64,000 nt of DNA from an uncultured Oleiphilus sp. (GTDB lineage Bacteria; Pseudomonadota; Gammaproteobacteria; Pseudomonadales; Oleiphilaceae). A program made the position numbers and the translations under genes. Each line of letters starts with the position of its first letter. Within the stretch, counting starts at the first letter, position 1. Under the pieces are notes generated by a model. The model was not told the DNA's origin, made no database searches, and saw only the letters and a list, made by a program, of their open reading frames with translations. The stretch is from positions 1 through 64,000 of the forward strand of contig CAJWAD010000004.1 of NCBI GenBank assembly GCA_913020245.1. The letters are read 5' to 3'. Shown here in pieces: positions 54,501 through 62,418 of this stretch.

Positions 54501-55522
54501 AGCCAGGATTCAGCACAGCGGCGAAAGTCACTCAAATATCGGGGCGCGGTGTTGGGCTCGATGTAGTGGCGAGTGAGATTAAACAAATGGGTGGTGTGAT
54601 TGGTATTGATTCCAACGTAGGTCAGGGAACTGAATTCACGGTCCGTTTGCCGTTTACGGTATCCGTTAACCGTGCGCTGATGGTGAGTACAGGCGAGGAT
54701 TTTTATGCGATTCCACTGAATACCATTGAAGGTATTGTGCGCATAAGTCCTTATGAATTAGAGGAGTATTACAAGCCTGATGCACCGCTTTATGAATATG
54801 CGGGTCGTCAATATAACTTGCAATATTTAGGTAAATTGCTTCATAGCTCGCATCAACCAAAATTAACAGGGCAGCCATTACCTTTGCCGGTGATTTTAGT
54901 GCGCGGTGCAGATCAACCGATGGCCTTACAGGTTGACCATTTGCTGGGTAGCCGAGAGATTGTTGTAAAAAGTTTAGGGCCACAATTTAGTGCTGTGCAT
55001 GGAGTGTCAGGCGGGACGATTCTTGGTGATGGGAGCGTTGTGGTTATTCTTGATTTACCAGCGCTTATTCGCGACGAAAATGCGGGTATTCTGAATCAAG
55101 TTGAAATGCAAGATGAGCGTGATATGAGTAGCGAAACGCCTTTGGTTATGGTGGTTGACGACTCGGTAACGGTTAGAAAAGTAACCACGCGTTTACTTGA
55201 ACGCAACGGTATGGATGTGGTGACCGCGAAAGACGGTGTAGATGCCATTGCGCAACTTCAAGATTGTGAACCTGATGTTATGCTACTAGATATCGAGATG
55301 CCTCGAATGGATGGCTTTGAAGTCGCAACCCTGGTGCGACATGACCCACGACTAAAAGATGTACCGATTATTATGATCACCTCACGCACCGGACAGAAAC
55401 ATCGTGAGCGGGCTTTTTCAATCGGCGTCAATGAATACCTGGGTAAACCATTTCAGGAGCAAGAATTACTTGCAACGATTGAGCAAGTAAGCGGTGAAAA
55501 GGCGCTAGTCGCCGATTCTTAG
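48515..55522 (+). CDS. chpA: ChpA, hybrid sensor kinase of the Pil-Chp system (2335 aa)
   Basis: A 2335-residue CheA-type kinase. The first 600 residues hold FimL-like helical domains. Six histidine phosphotransfer domains follow with motif HTLKG(S/G): His 632, 792, 957, 1263, 1417 and 1574. Between the third and fourth is a degenerate HPt in which the His position is Ala1099. Then come a linker, the P3 dimerisation helix (about 1730), the ATPase (HMLRNALDHGIES near 1912-1924; G-box SGRGVGLDVVASE), a CheW domain (about 2055-2195) and a C-terminal receiver with phospho-acceptor Asp 2259 (MLLDIEMPRMDG). It phosphorylates PilG and PilH to control pili. P. aeruginosa ChpA is about 2470 residues. 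Confidence 0.96.
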   Translation: MATNHDYIALDWVRGEIEQTLTLAQKSLESFARDRSEATQANFCLNHIHQVHGTLQMIEFYGAALLAEEMENLCLAVIEKRSTNEDEALDVLMGALLQLDSYLEHVQGGQQDLPVVLLPILNDLRACQGQNLLSDTSMFSPALQAAYIAPNPQHSKRMEDPKVVANLRKLRQMFQVSLAGIVRNQNTHDHLIHLHKVLSRLEKFCQGSPIGKLWTVALAFIEVLQSEAQIGSAMKHLLRELDKQLKGMIGSADSALVCPVAEDVLKNLLYYIAKSTADTDRIRAVKEAFKLADSLPDTRTLDAERAKMMGPDKATLSSIAQVLVEELNQVKDQIDIYGRDESATDDALQSIEPNLQQIANTLAVLGLGSARKGILDLISDIVAAKTDGLSEQQLMNAADIILLVEGQLAYLHEDGTATIADQGLPAEQIQAAHGALISESKLALERAKNSIVSFITSNWDHSHIDEVPNILDSIRGGLQMIPLTEAAALLNACSAFVKERLLAGKKVPDWAQLDRLADTISSLEYYLDRVAEGASDNERILAIARESLEKLGCLDNAGGRPVLSEHHTVEAAIEAPETHIKSTDEGLLDDEILSIFIEEANEVRDEIGAAINALQEVPENKHSASDLRRAFHTLKGSGRLVAASDIASIAWLMEDRLNKALDAGREISADELEVARVVYGALPEMLQAFSRNEASEHRSALEALIFALDKDLGSDVITAENDQKTTSDTANKSMLAPASEAVANDDLIDEEILEIFVEEAEEVSETINTYLPSLLDDFENEQALTELRRAFHTLKGSGRMVEAEVIGETAWAIESLLNRVIDDSIIMNESIANLLMQVSNKIPYLIECFQQRVEPDFDRGQIEQQAELILNGEQPLVSSELAPDGQHVNALESEQITPSLSTPSEKDTEQEVAFDHALLDIFESEVLGHVQTIEHFAQTVIETESIAVDDTLSRALHTLKGSANTANIVPIAEIAIPLERLVKETRAHQCEVDQPFAMILIEAMGLIKQAIAQLRSAPQQEISGSTACVATIAAYHDRMLQQFQARAEKAGDAGPDPQLVSMFLLEGSDILFDAESIIDDWLNTNISDDAFGRLVNEVAVLGRGARVAALTPIVELCEALASAYRAIEDVSAAPSMEAIQLIKHGHDALIDMMDQTAAGLSAELDESLREALITIEPLLATQRPIEVERSDELSVIPESSAPTSTSEVEPQLEPLSEELDTELIEIFLEEAQDLIQHSAELLHKWEEQSDDFEVLGELQRDLHTLKGGARMAELNAIGDLSHELETLFEKSVDAKNVVAPLVISLCLQCHDALAQMVDQVAQGFNPAALPDLLAAVQASIAGNTFAISSQTSKTTPSDEATQDSVKVLPEHALEGELLTLFLDESRDILFAINDALDIWRDDGKSRYGVVELQREFHTLKGGARLADLDSVADIAEAAESALGDYLVHGPHNGSVLQGLVAQAHAKLLSMLDHVHEGSGLSRESELIRAFREVSYHEEKTEDPILSEIAPSDMSTDSPRVALESQLSDDADAEVLQMFTEEAAELSEAMEENISLWASDPTNQQFNGELQRILHTLKGGARLVSMDALADVSHDLETRLIKAQNDSEAFTDGLKTEVVAAQDQLVKLVEQLKSLESHTSSEQVTEPSADHQTQRTATTKTGQPVEKIQAQAQPSELSVVEKIVRAASESASSNEETKARAVETNVKKPSAKRKPQNKAVVSSQESIRVSAGLLDSLVNLAGETSISRGRLEQQISDFGFTLEEMTSTIERLREQLRRMEMETEAQVIYRAEQEGFSVSEYEEFDPLEMDRYSSIQQLSRALTESTTDLLELRDTLSNRARDAETLLLQQSRINSTLQEGLMKTRMIPFSSIVPRLRRIVRQISSELDKQVDFDVTNAEGEMDRSILERLIAPVEHMLRNALDHGIESAGQRKKAGKAEVGRIELSLSREGGDIVLRMKDDGSGIDSKRILEKAFKQGLLAIGSEPSQNEILQCILQPGFSTAAKVTQISGRGVGLDVVASEIKQMGGVIGIDSNVGQGTEFTVRLPFTVSVNRALMVSTGEDFYAIPLNTIEGIVRISPYELEEYYKPDAPLYEYAGRQYNLQYLGKLLHSSHQPKLTGQPLPLPVILVRGADQPMALQVDHLLGSREIVVKSLGPQFSAVHGVSGGTILGDGSVVVILDLPALIRDENAGILNQVEMQDERDMSSETPLVMVVDDSVTVRKVTTRLLERNGMDVVTAKDGVDAIAQLQDCEPDVMLLDIEMPRMDGFEVATLVRHDPRLKDVPIIMITSRTGQKHRERAFSIGVNEYLGKPFQEQELLATIEQVSGEKALVADS

Positions 55523-55524
55523 CT

Positions 55525-56484
55525 ATGGTTCAACATAAAAAAGGAACGGTGGCTTTATCACTCGGAGTAGTATCAGATGTGGCCCTGCATAGACGGCAAC
55601 TTAATGGTTTTGCGCAGCGTTTGGGCATTGAAGTTGTTGTCAGTTGCGCGCCCGCGCAGTGGGCACAGCAAACCTGTATTGATTGCGTTGATTGTTGGTT
55701 GGTTGAGACAGATGACGAACGTATTCTTGGCTGCATTGAAGAGCAAGACGGTCTGTTGATATTAGGAGAGTTAGCGTCTTTTACAGAAGCTAAAACACCA
55801 CAAAGTCAGGCACGGGCCGACAAACGCCTGTTAGTTTCTATTGCGCAAGCTCGTGAAGCACGGCACGTAGCGCGTCTGCTTGATGATGAAGACGAAACAG
55901 AGGTCTGGGTGTTGGCTGCCTCATTAGGGGGGCCTGAAGCATTAAAGAAATTTTTAGATGCTTTGCCAGAGCAACTTGCTTGCAGTCTGCTTTACGCACA
56001 GCATTTGGATAAGGCTGGGTCAAACGCTTTGATGAGTGTCATTGCGAGGGATGCGAAACTCGGTATACAAATGGTAGACGGTTTAACGCCATTGCGACGT
56101 GGTCAGATTTATGCGATACCCGTCGAAACAAAAGTTGAGTTTTGTGGATTAGGTATTTTCCCAACAGGGCTCGACTGGAACGGACGTTATCAGCCAAGTA
56201 TTAGCCACTTGCTTGATCTAGCATTTCGAGAGTATGGCGCGCGATTAAATGTTATATTTTTTAGTGGTATGGGCGAGGATGGAAGTAGACAGGCACAACG
56301 TATGGCAGAGAATGGTTGCCAAGTTTGGGCGCAATCCCCTGACTGTTGCGTTAGTGATGCAATGCCAGTGGCCGTAATCGAAAGAAATATTTGTCAGCTT
56401 GTTGCGACACCTGAAAACTTAGCACAAGCGCTTACGCAACGCTTTCAGCAAATTGAAAAAGGTTTGCCAGAAATCACTAATTAA
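55525..56484 (+). CDS. chpB: ChpB, CheB-like methylesterase
   Basis: A 319-residue protein with a C-terminal CheB catalytic domain: Ser in VLAASLGGPEALKKFL, His in LLYAQHLDKAG and Asp in FFSGMGEDGSRQA. The N-terminal about 130 residues occupy the place of the CheB receiver but lack its conserved phospho-acceptor pattern, so it probably is not phosphorylated in the usual way. It removes methyl groups from PilJ. It starts 2 bases after chpA. Confidence 0.9.
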   Translation: MVQHKKGTVALSLGVVSDVALHRRQLNGFAQRLGIEVVVSCAPAQWAQQTCIDCVDCWLVETDDERILGCIEEQDGLLILGELASFTEAKTPQSQARADKRLLVSIAQAREARHVARLLDDEDETEVWVLAASLGGPEALKKFLDALPEQLACSLLYAQHLDKAGSNALMSVIARDAKLGIQMVDGLTPLRRGQIYAIPVETKVEFCGLGIFPTGLDWNGRYQPSISHLLDLAFREYGARLNVIFFSGMGEDGSRQAQRMAENGCQVWAQSPDCCVSDAMPVAVIERNICQLVATPENLAQALTQRFQQIEKGLPEITN

Positions 56485-56494
56485 GGGGACAAAC

Positions 56495-56947
56495 ATGGCA
56501 GAATCGGAACTCATTGCGAGTTTATATTTGCCAGTAGAGGGCTACAAACTTTTGCTACCGAACGTGAGCGTTGCAGAAGTTGTTGAGTATATTCAGCCTG
56601 AATGTGAGAGCGACATGCCAGAATATTACCTTGGTAAAGTTACCTGGCGTGGTATTCAGCTGCCCTTACTAAGCTATGAGTTAGCCAACGGCCAGGCGCG
56701 ACCGGGGAAGAACGGCTCGGAGAGGATTGCAGTAATTAATACAATTGGTAAGAATCATAAGAAATTGCCGTTTTTTGCCTTACTGACACAGGGGATTCCT
56801 CGGCTTGTAAAAGTATCGGCGGAGTTAGTTGAAAATAATGATCATAAAGCCGGTCAGGTTGATTTGAGGGCGGTGCGTTTAGACGGTGAGGAGGCTGTTA
56901 TTCCTGACATTATCAGCCTTGAAAAACTCGCGGTTGCGTTTGTTTAG
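56495..56947 (+). CDS. chpC: ChpC, CheW-like adaptor
   Basis: A 150-residue CheW-domain protein from MAESELIASLYLP; AAGGGGAC precedes this ATG, and an earlier in-frame start (56453) inside chpB is unlikely. Conserved segment LPNVSVAEVVEYIQ and GKVTWRGIQLPLLSYEL. In P. aeruginosa ChpC links a further input to the system. It is the last gene of the pil-chp operon here; chpD/chpE homologues do not follow. Confidence 0.9.
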   Translation: MAESELIASLYLPVEGYKLLLPNVSVAEVVEYIQPECESDMPEYYLGKVTWRGIQLPLLSYELANGQARPGKNGSERIAVINTIGKNHKKLPFFALLTQGIPRLVKVSAELVENNDHKAGQVDLRAVRLDGEEAVIPDIISLEKLAVAFV

Positions 56948-57092
56948 TTTCTCAGTAAGCGAGAGTACGTTAGCAGCTATTAGAAATTAAAAGCCGCCAT
57001 CTAATTACGGACAGTAATGGTGTCTGTTTATTAGACGAAGTTAAGGAAAAGAAAACATAAAACCGGTTCTGTGGCATGCATAAACATTTTCA

Positions 57093-57119
57093 TTGATAGG
57101 AAAATAATTTTCCTATCAA
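57093..57119. promoter_or_regulatory. 27-bp perfect palindrome upstream of folE
   Basis: Two 13-base arms (TTGATAGGAAAAT and ATTTTCCTATCAA) surround a single central A. The palindrome ends 17 bases before the folE start codon, the position of an operator or a translation-control hairpin. I do not recognise the regulator. Confidence 0.7.
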
Positions 57120-57136
57120 GCAAGTCGTGCTAGATT

Positions 57137-57733
57137 GTGCCGCCTCAAGAAGATCAACAGACGGCGACTAAGGTTGATACGATTGCTGACCACTACGAAG
57201 CGATTCTAAAAGCGCTTGGTAAGACTATAGAACGAAAGGGTTTACTGGATACGCCTAAGCATGCCTCTAAGGCGATGGAATTTTTAACACAGGGTTACAA
57301 GCAAGACCTTAAAACGGTTGTAAACGGTGCAATTTTTGAGTCAGATAGTGATTACACGGTCCTGGTGAAAGACATCGAATTATATTCCTTATGTGAGCAC
57401 CATTTATTGCCCTTTATTGGTAAGTGCTGTATCGCTTATTTGCCTGATGGCAAAGTATTGGGGCTATCGAAGTTAGCGCGTATAGTCGATATGTTTGCCC
57501 GACGCTTGCAAATTCAAGAGAGTTTAATGAAGCAAATTACTGAAGCGGTATTACAAGTAACGGGTGCGAAAGGGGTCGCAGTTGTCATTGAATCTCAACA
57601 TATGTGCATGATGATGCGTGGTGTTGAGAAGCAAAATTCAGTAATGAATACGTCTGTTATGTTGGGCTCTTTCCCTGAATCTCAGGCAACGCGAAACGAA
57701 TTTCTATCCCTTTTAAATATGACTAAAAACTAG
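57137..57733 (+). CDS. folE: GTP cyclohydrolase I
   Basis: A 198-residue enzyme making dihydroneopterin triphosphate from GTP, the first step to folate and tetrahydrobiopterin-like pterins. Zinc ligands and active site are intact: [14 protein letters not shown] (Cys and His), [20 protein letters not shown], and HMCMMMRG (second Cys). The start is GTG at 57137, with no clear Shine-Dalgarno because the palindrome lies just upstream. Confidence 0.93.
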   Translation: MPPQEDQQTATKVDTIADHYEAILKALGKTIERKGLLDTPKHASKAMEFLTQGYKQDLKTVVNGAIFESDSDYTVLVKDIELYSLCEHHLLPFIGKCCIAYLPDGKVLGLSKLARIVDMFARRLQIQESLMKQITEAVLQVTGAKGVAVVIESQHMCMMMRGVEKQNSVMNTSVMLGSFPESQATRNEFLSLLNMTKN

Positions 57734-57784
57734 ACTTAGCTCGCTTAAGAGAATGCAAACAGCTAAGGCCTTTATGAGAACTCT

Positions 57785-59725
57785 ATGTTAAAACTAGATG
57801 CACTGAATCAGCTAAAACAGCTTAAAACCGACATAAAAGCGAGCCGTAACTTGCATAAAGGCAAGGTAAAGGGTACCGGACAAAAGTTTGGGTTTGTTAC
57901 CTTAGACGAGGGTCGAGACGTTTTTTTGCCCCCTGACGAGATGAGCCGTGTGCTACCCGGTGATCGTGTTGAGGTCGAGGTCGTAAAGGATGATAAAAAC
58001 AAAACGTTTGCCAAACTAGAGCGCTTGATTGAGTCGGCAAATAAATTCTTTTTTGGCCGCTATACCGTAAAAGGCAAAGCCCATTTTATTGAAGCGGATA
58101 TTCCGGGTAGTCCGCGTTGGATATTTGTACCGCCACCGAAGCGTGGTAAAAATCAGGCGGGTGACTTGGTAAAGGGTAAATTGATTCAGCACCCATTCAA
58201 ATCGGGCAAAGGTCAAGCTGTCGTGTTAGAAAAACTGGGCAGGGGAGAAGATGTTGGTATTGAGTGGAAATATAGCTTAGCTAAATATGATGTGGCAGAT
58301 AGCTGGAGTCAGGCGGCACAGAGCGAGTTGGCCCTTCTGAATCAAGCGAGTATCGCTAAATTAGCCGAATCTAGAGAAGATCTCAGCGCATTGCCGTTTG
58401 TGACAATTGACGGTGAGTCAACTCAAGATATGGACGATGCAATTTATGTTGAATCGAAGACGTCTGGTTGGTACTTATTTGTTGCGATATCTGATCCAAG
58501 CGCGCTTCTCAGTGAGAGCCCAGCACTAGAAAGTGAAGCGCTAGAACGTGCTACCTCCGTTTACACGCCTGGACAACAAGTGCCGATGTTGCCGAAACAG
58601 CTATCGAGCGATTTGGCGTCATTGGTGGCTGACAAACAACGTTTAGCCATCGTTTTAAAAATGCCTGTTGATGCGGAGGGCAACCTCGGCGATGCAACGA
58701 TAACGTTGGCGCACGTCAGAATCTCGCATAAATTAAGCTATGCCTCGGTATCTGATGCGCTGCTCGCAACTGCATATGATGACGCCGTATTACAATCGTT
58801 GGTTGAGAATCTAAAGGCCTGCGCAGTAGCACTTAAAACAGCGCGTACAGCGAATGCTTTAGTACATGAAACCAAGCAGGAGTTCTATTTAGAATTAAAT
58901 GATCAACGAAAAGTACAAGCGATTAAGTTAAGAACACAGACGCTGGCGAATGCCCTAGTTGAAGAGTGTATGGTCGCGGCAAATCGAAATGTAGCGAGGC
59001 TTTTGTCAGAGCAGCTCACTAATAATAGTGATTGTGAAAGTATTTTCGTTACACATGCCGGTTTAAGAGTTGATCGCCAACCACAAATTCAGAAAGTGAT
59101 CGAATCGCTTGCACCAGATTTGGCGGACAAAGACGTGAACAAACTGGAAGACTTTGTCGCGATAATGAAAGCGAGTAAAGGTAATACAGAGAATCAAGAG
59201 CTGGCCAATATTTTAACGCGGCAATTTTCACGCAGTGAGTTTGCCTCGCAAGCAAAACCACATATGGCAATGGGCTTAGATGCTTACACAACATTTACAT
59301 CTCCACTTCGAAAAGCGAACGATTATTTAGTTCATAAACAAGTGAGTGCATTTTTAAGAGGGCAGCCGTCAGAGTCGATTACTAAGAGCCAACGACTAAA
59401 GTTAGAAGAGCGTCAGCAAGACGCGCGTACGGCTGCATTTGAGATTGAGCAGTGGTTAAAGTGTGAGTTCCTAGAGAAATCTAAAAATAATTATACCGCT
59501 ACGGTAATGCGTACCTTTGCTGGTGGCTTGCAACTTCGTTTAAATGAGAATGGTGTAGAGGGAGCGCTTAACGCTCGTGAACTGGAGGGTAAATATAGCT
59601 ACAACATGGAATTAATGATTCTATCTGGCCCAGCAGGTACCTTTAAATTAGAAGATCAAGTTAACGTCAGCATCAAAGGCGTAGATTGGAATCGTAAGCA
59701 GGTACAGTTTGGTCTAATTGATTAG
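57785..59725 (+). CDS. rnb: RNase II family 3'-5' exoribonuclease
   Basis: A 646-residue exoribonuclease of the RNase II/R family. N-terminal cold-shock domain (GKVKGTGQKFGFVTLDEGRDVF), catalytic RNB domain with the Asp cluster TIDGESTQDMDDAIYVE near residue 210-226, AMGLDAYTTFTSPLRKANDY near 495, and a C-terminal S1 domain (about 560-646). The length fits RNase II better than RNase R (about 800). It degrades unstructured mRNA from the 3' end. It begins about 50 bases after folE. Confidence 0.9.
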   Translation: MLKLDALNQLKQLKTDIKASRNLHKGKVKGTGQKFGFVTLDEGRDVFLPPDEMSRVLPGDRVEVEVVKDDKNKTFAKLERLIESANKFFFGRYTVKGKAHFIEADIPGSPRWIFVPPPKRGKNQAGDLVKGKLIQHPFKSGKGQAVVLEKLGRGEDVGIEWKYSLAKYDVADSWSQAAQSELALLNQASIAKLAESREDLSALPFVTIDGESTQDMDDAIYVESKTSGWYLFVAISDPSALLSESPALESEALERATSVYTPGQQVPMLPKQLSSDLASLVADKQRLAIVLKMPVDAEGNLGDATITLAHVRISHKLSYASVSDALLATAYDDAVLQSLVENLKACAVALKTARTANALVHETKQEFYLELNDQRKVQAIKLRTQTLANALVEECMVAANRNVARLLSEQLTNNSDCESIFVTHAGLRVDRQPQIQKVIESLAPDLADKDVNKLEDFVAIMKASKGNTENQELANILTRQFSRSEFASQAKPHMAMGLDAYTTFTSPLRKANDYLVHKQVSAFLRGQPSESITKSQRLKLEERQQDARTAAFEIEQWLKCEFLEKSKNNYTATVMRTFAGGLQLRLNENGVEGALNARELEGKYSYNMELMILSGPAGTFKLEDQVNVSIKGVDWNRKQVQFGLID

Positions 59726-59776
59726 CGATTTGTAAGAGATATCGCACAAAAACTTGGGTTATGTCTTATTTTTTTC

Positions 59777-59920
59777 CTTCGTAATTCTATCTATCCTTAG
59801 TGCATAGGGATAGCGAAGACAAAGGGACTTGTTACATGGATATTCAAGGAAAGGTTCGCTTAGGGATGAGTTCACGGATGAACATGGATGAACACGGGTA
59901 GGGAACGGATCCCCCTACCC
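59777..59920 (+). other. Structured intergenic segment with a possible 21-codon ORF
   Basis: Two hairpins lie here: CTTCG...CTATCC / GGATAG-CGAAG (59777-59818) and GGGTAGGG / CCCTACCC with a 9-base loop (59896-59920). Between them, an ATG at 59836 with AAAGGG 9 bases upstream opens a 21-codon frame ending at 59901 (MDIQGKVRLGMSSRMNMDEH plus Gly). The frame contains repeated GGATGA(A/G) words. It could be a leader peptide, a small RNA or a repeat remnant. Confidence 0.35.
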
Positions 59921-60023
59921 AATTCGCCCCTCCCACCCTATCGCTTTTCAGCAATCGTAGTTTTTCTTTCTTAACATCTAGTGTATCTTTGCGCCGAATT
60001 TACATTAATTCGGGTCTCGCACA

Positions 60024-60833
60024 ATGAATTATCATGCACTTCAAGACGCTTTTTTTCGTTTAAAAAGCAATCGTCTCTTCGAATTTTTTGTGATTGCCAT
60101 CATTATTGTTTCGGCGTTAGAGATTGGCGTCAAAACATACCCCTTACCGGAATGGGCTTTTACTTATACACACGCGCTAGACATTTTTATTACGCTGTTT
60201 TTCTTAGTTGAGATTACTATTCGTTTCATTGCCGAGCCGGCAAAAAAAGATTTTTTTAAAAATGGCTGGAATATTTTTGATACCTTAGTTGTCGCCATTA
60301 GTTTAATTCCAATCTCTGAATCTGAGATGGCTCTACTAGCGCGGCTGGTGCGTGTCTTTCGGGTGCTGAGAATGGTCTCCGTTATTCCAGAGTTGCGTTT
60401 ATTGATTTCATCCCTTATCAAAGCATTGCCTCAGCTAGGCTATGTGATGCTTTTGATGTTTATTATTTTTTATATTTACGCCGCAATTGGTAGTCACCTA
60501 TTTGGCCCCATTAATGATGTGTTGTGGGGTAACATTGCCATTTCAATGCTTACTTTGTTTCGAGTTATGACCTTTGAAGATTGGACAGACGTTCAGTACG
60601 AAACAATGGAAGTGTATTCATGGAGCTGGATATTTTATCTTAGCTTTATATTTTTTACGGCATTTGCGTTTTTAAACATGGTGATCGGTATCGTGGTCAA
60701 TGTTATGGAAGAAGAAAATGCAAAACATAGAGCGCAGAAAGCCGAAGCGCGTAACGAACCAACGCTTGCAAGTTTGCAGGCCGAAGTGAGGGAACTAAAA
60801 GAAGTGATACTCGCGGACAGAAAAGCCCTTTAG
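60024..60833 (+). CDS. BacNav-type voltage-gated cation channel
   Basis: A 269-residue six-helix ion channel, the bacterial homologue of one domain of sodium and calcium channels. The voltage sensor S4 has four Arg at three-residue spacing (R107, R110, R113, R116 in RLVRVFRVLRMV). The pore loop and selectivity filter read TFEDWTD (residues 183-189) where NaChBac has TLESWAS; Glu185 is the ring residue. S6 is about 201-228, and the C-terminal tail (about 229-269) is a Glu/Lys/Ala-rich coiled coil for tetramer formation. A terminator hairpin overlaps the end of the gene. Confidence 0.9.
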   Translation: MNYHALQDAFFRLKSNRLFEFFVIAIIIVSALEIGVKTYPLPEWAFTYTHALDIFITLFFLVEITIRFIAEPAKKDFFKNGWNIFDTLVVAISLIPISESEMALLARLVRVFRVLRMVSVIPELRLLISSLIKALPQLGYVMLLMFIIFYIYAAIGSHLFGPINDVLWGNIAISMLTLFRVMTFEDWTDVQYETMEVYSWSWIFYLSFIFFTAFAFLNMVIGIVVNVMEEENAKHRAQKAEARNEPTLASLQAEVRELKEVILADRKAL

Positions 60834-60854
60834 TGTTCTGTGGTGGGCTTTTCT
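60819..60854 (+). terminator. Terminator overlapping the channel stop codon
   Basis: A 10-bp stem AGAAAAGCCC / GGGCTTTTCT with a 16-base loop that includes the stop codon, followed by CGTTTAATTT. It may also serve the convergent YIP1 gene. Confidence 0.6.
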
Positions 60855-60884
60855 CGTTTAATTTCCAATGATTGCGTTGCAAGC

Positions 60885-61487
60885 CTAATGGGTGTATTCG
60901 GGTCCGATTCCTACACTCCATACAATAACGCTAATCGCGAACAATCCGACTAACATCGTTAAACCCACAGTGAGCACCGACGTCGCAAACATAAAGCCAC
61001 GGTCTTCTGGAATCTTCATTAAGATGGGCAAACCCTCGTATAAAAGGTAGACCGACCAACAAACAGCGACTACACCGGCCAACATATTCACCCATAGGAC
61101 CGGGTATATAGCGATAGCACCGACCAAAAATAGCGGGGTTGCCGTATAAGCTGCTAAGGCAATGCCTTTATGTTCTGTCTCTGCAACGCCGTAGGTTGCA
61201 GCAAAATAATCAATGAACTTACCGAGAATATAAATGCCGCTCAACATCGCCGCGTAAAATAGAATGCAAAGCTGCAACGCACTAGACTGTGTGAGCTTAA
61301 TGAAATCCCCATCACCGATCTGCCAACCTACCTGAGTCGTTCCATAGAAAGCGGCTGCAGCAGGAATAATGGCTAATAAGATGACGTGTGTCAGGTAGAG
61401 CTTCGTAGTGGATTCGTCTTCAGCTCGTATCGATTCCCACTCTTTGTCAGGGTGAGTTAAGATACCTAAAGTATGCAGTACGCTCAT
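60885..61487 (-). CDS. YIP1-family membrane protein
   Basis: A 200-residue inner-membrane protein with five helices. The N terminus (LGILTHPDKEWESIRAEDES) is the typical cytoplasmic start of bacterial YIP1/DUF1282 proteins, followed by membrane helices at about 33-50, 70-88, 105-125, 130-150 and 165-190. Function is unknown in bacteria. It is convergent with the channel gene. Confidence 0.85.
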   Translation of the reverse strand: MSVLHTLGILTHPDKEWESIRAEDESTTKLYLTHVILLAIIPAAAAFYGTTQVGWQIGDGDFIKLTQSSALQLCILFYAAMLSGIYILGKFIDYFAATYGVAETEHKGIALAAYTATPLFLVGAIAIYPVLWVNMLAGVVAVCWSVYLLYEGLPILMKIPEDRGFMFATSVLTVGLTMLVGLFAISVIVWSVGIGPEYTH

Positions 61488-61920
61488 TTATGTCTCCAAA
61501 ACTGGTTTGTCATTATTCTTGTTGTTTGTTTTTTAAACTCGCAACTTAAGTGTTATCGGTTTATCCCGAACAGTCAAGCTGATCAACGTTTAATCACATT
61601 GATTCAAACGCTCGTTTGCGAAGAATTGTGATCAACTGCCTGATACCTTCCAACTTTAACGTATTAACTACTGTGCTGGATTAGTTTAACGGTGTTTCAT
61701 TTGCTTGCTTCGATATGCAGGTGCATGAGATGCACATCCCAATTTAACAATTGGTACGCTGGATTGGGTGCATAAAAAATGCGATTTTTATTTTCGCAAT
61801 ATGCTTTTTCTTTCGATGTTGTCTCGCTTGAGCGTTGGCAGGCGTTGCCTCCATAATTGTTATAAAGTAACATTTATGGTTTATAAAGCTGGCCCATGCA
61901 TGGCAGTGTTAAGGAAATTT
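61488..61920. other. Upstream region of hisI
   Basis: About 433 bases with no convincing gene. Two short inverted repeats, GTGCAT-GAG-ATGCAC (61721-61735) and CCAATT-TAAC-AATTGG (61739-61754), lie close together. A possible promoter is TTGGCA (61835-61840), 17 bases, TGTTAT (61858-61863). Confidence 0.4.
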
Positions 61921-62325
61921 ATGAAGAGTTGGTTTAAACAAATTGAATCAAGTGAAGACGGTACGCGCTTTGCGGCGGCTAAAGTATTGGGTGAGCTTAC
62001 ATTTGATCATCAGGGTCTCATTCCGGTCGTCGCACAAGATGCGGAAAATGGTGATATTCTAATGTTCGCATGGATGAATCAAGATGCCTTGCATGAAACT
62101 ATCGCAACGGGGCGTATGTGTTACTGGTCGCGTTCTCGAAAAAGTTTATGGCGTAAAGGTGAAACGTCGGGGCATTGGCAAACTTTGCATGAGCTCAGAA
62201 CCGACTGCGATGGTGATGTCATCCTGGCAAAAATCTCTCAAGAAGGCGCTGCATGTCACACCTTAAGGCATTCGTGCTTCTATCTGCGCTTGGATGGGGA
62301 CGACTTTGTGATTTCACAAAAATAG
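61921..62325 (+). CDS. hisI: Phosphoribosyl-AMP cyclohydrolase
   Basis: About 134 residues from MKSWFKQIESS, with AAGGAAA ahead of the ATG; the longer upstream frame is not needed. Conserved metal and active-site segments: VLMFAWMNQDAL type (ILMFAWMNQDALHETI), GRMCYWSRSRKSLWRKGETSG, and DCDGDVILAKISQEGAACHT with the zinc Cys ligands. It opens the purine ring of PR-AMP in histidine synthesis. It is the stand-alone form, without hisE fused. A strong terminator follows. Confidence 0.94.
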   Translation: MKSWFKQIESSEDGTRFAAAKVLGELTFDHQGLIPVVAQDAENGDILMFAWMNQDALHETIATGRMCYWSRSRKSLWRKGETSGHWQTLHELRTDCDGDVILAKISQEGAACHTLRHSCFYLRLDGDDFVISQK

Positions 62326-62352
62326 GCTGTTTCATTAACACAGGATCCCATT

Positions 62353-62380
62353 AAAAAGGGCGCTATGAGCGCCCTTTTTT
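62353..62380. terminator. Bidirectional terminator after hisI
   Basis: A 7-bp GC-rich stem GGGCGCT / AGCGCCC with a 3-base loop, flanked by A5 and T6, between the convergent hisI and FKBP genes. Confidence 0.92.
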
Positions 62381-62418
62381 GTTCTGAGCAGATACATGCT
62401 CAGCGTCATAAATCTAGC

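Noticed and set aside
61768..61920. Longer hisI start with about 50 extra residues
   Set aside because: The extra residues are Cys-rich and unlike HisI. The ATG at 61921 has its own Shine-Dalgarno and gives the usual family length.
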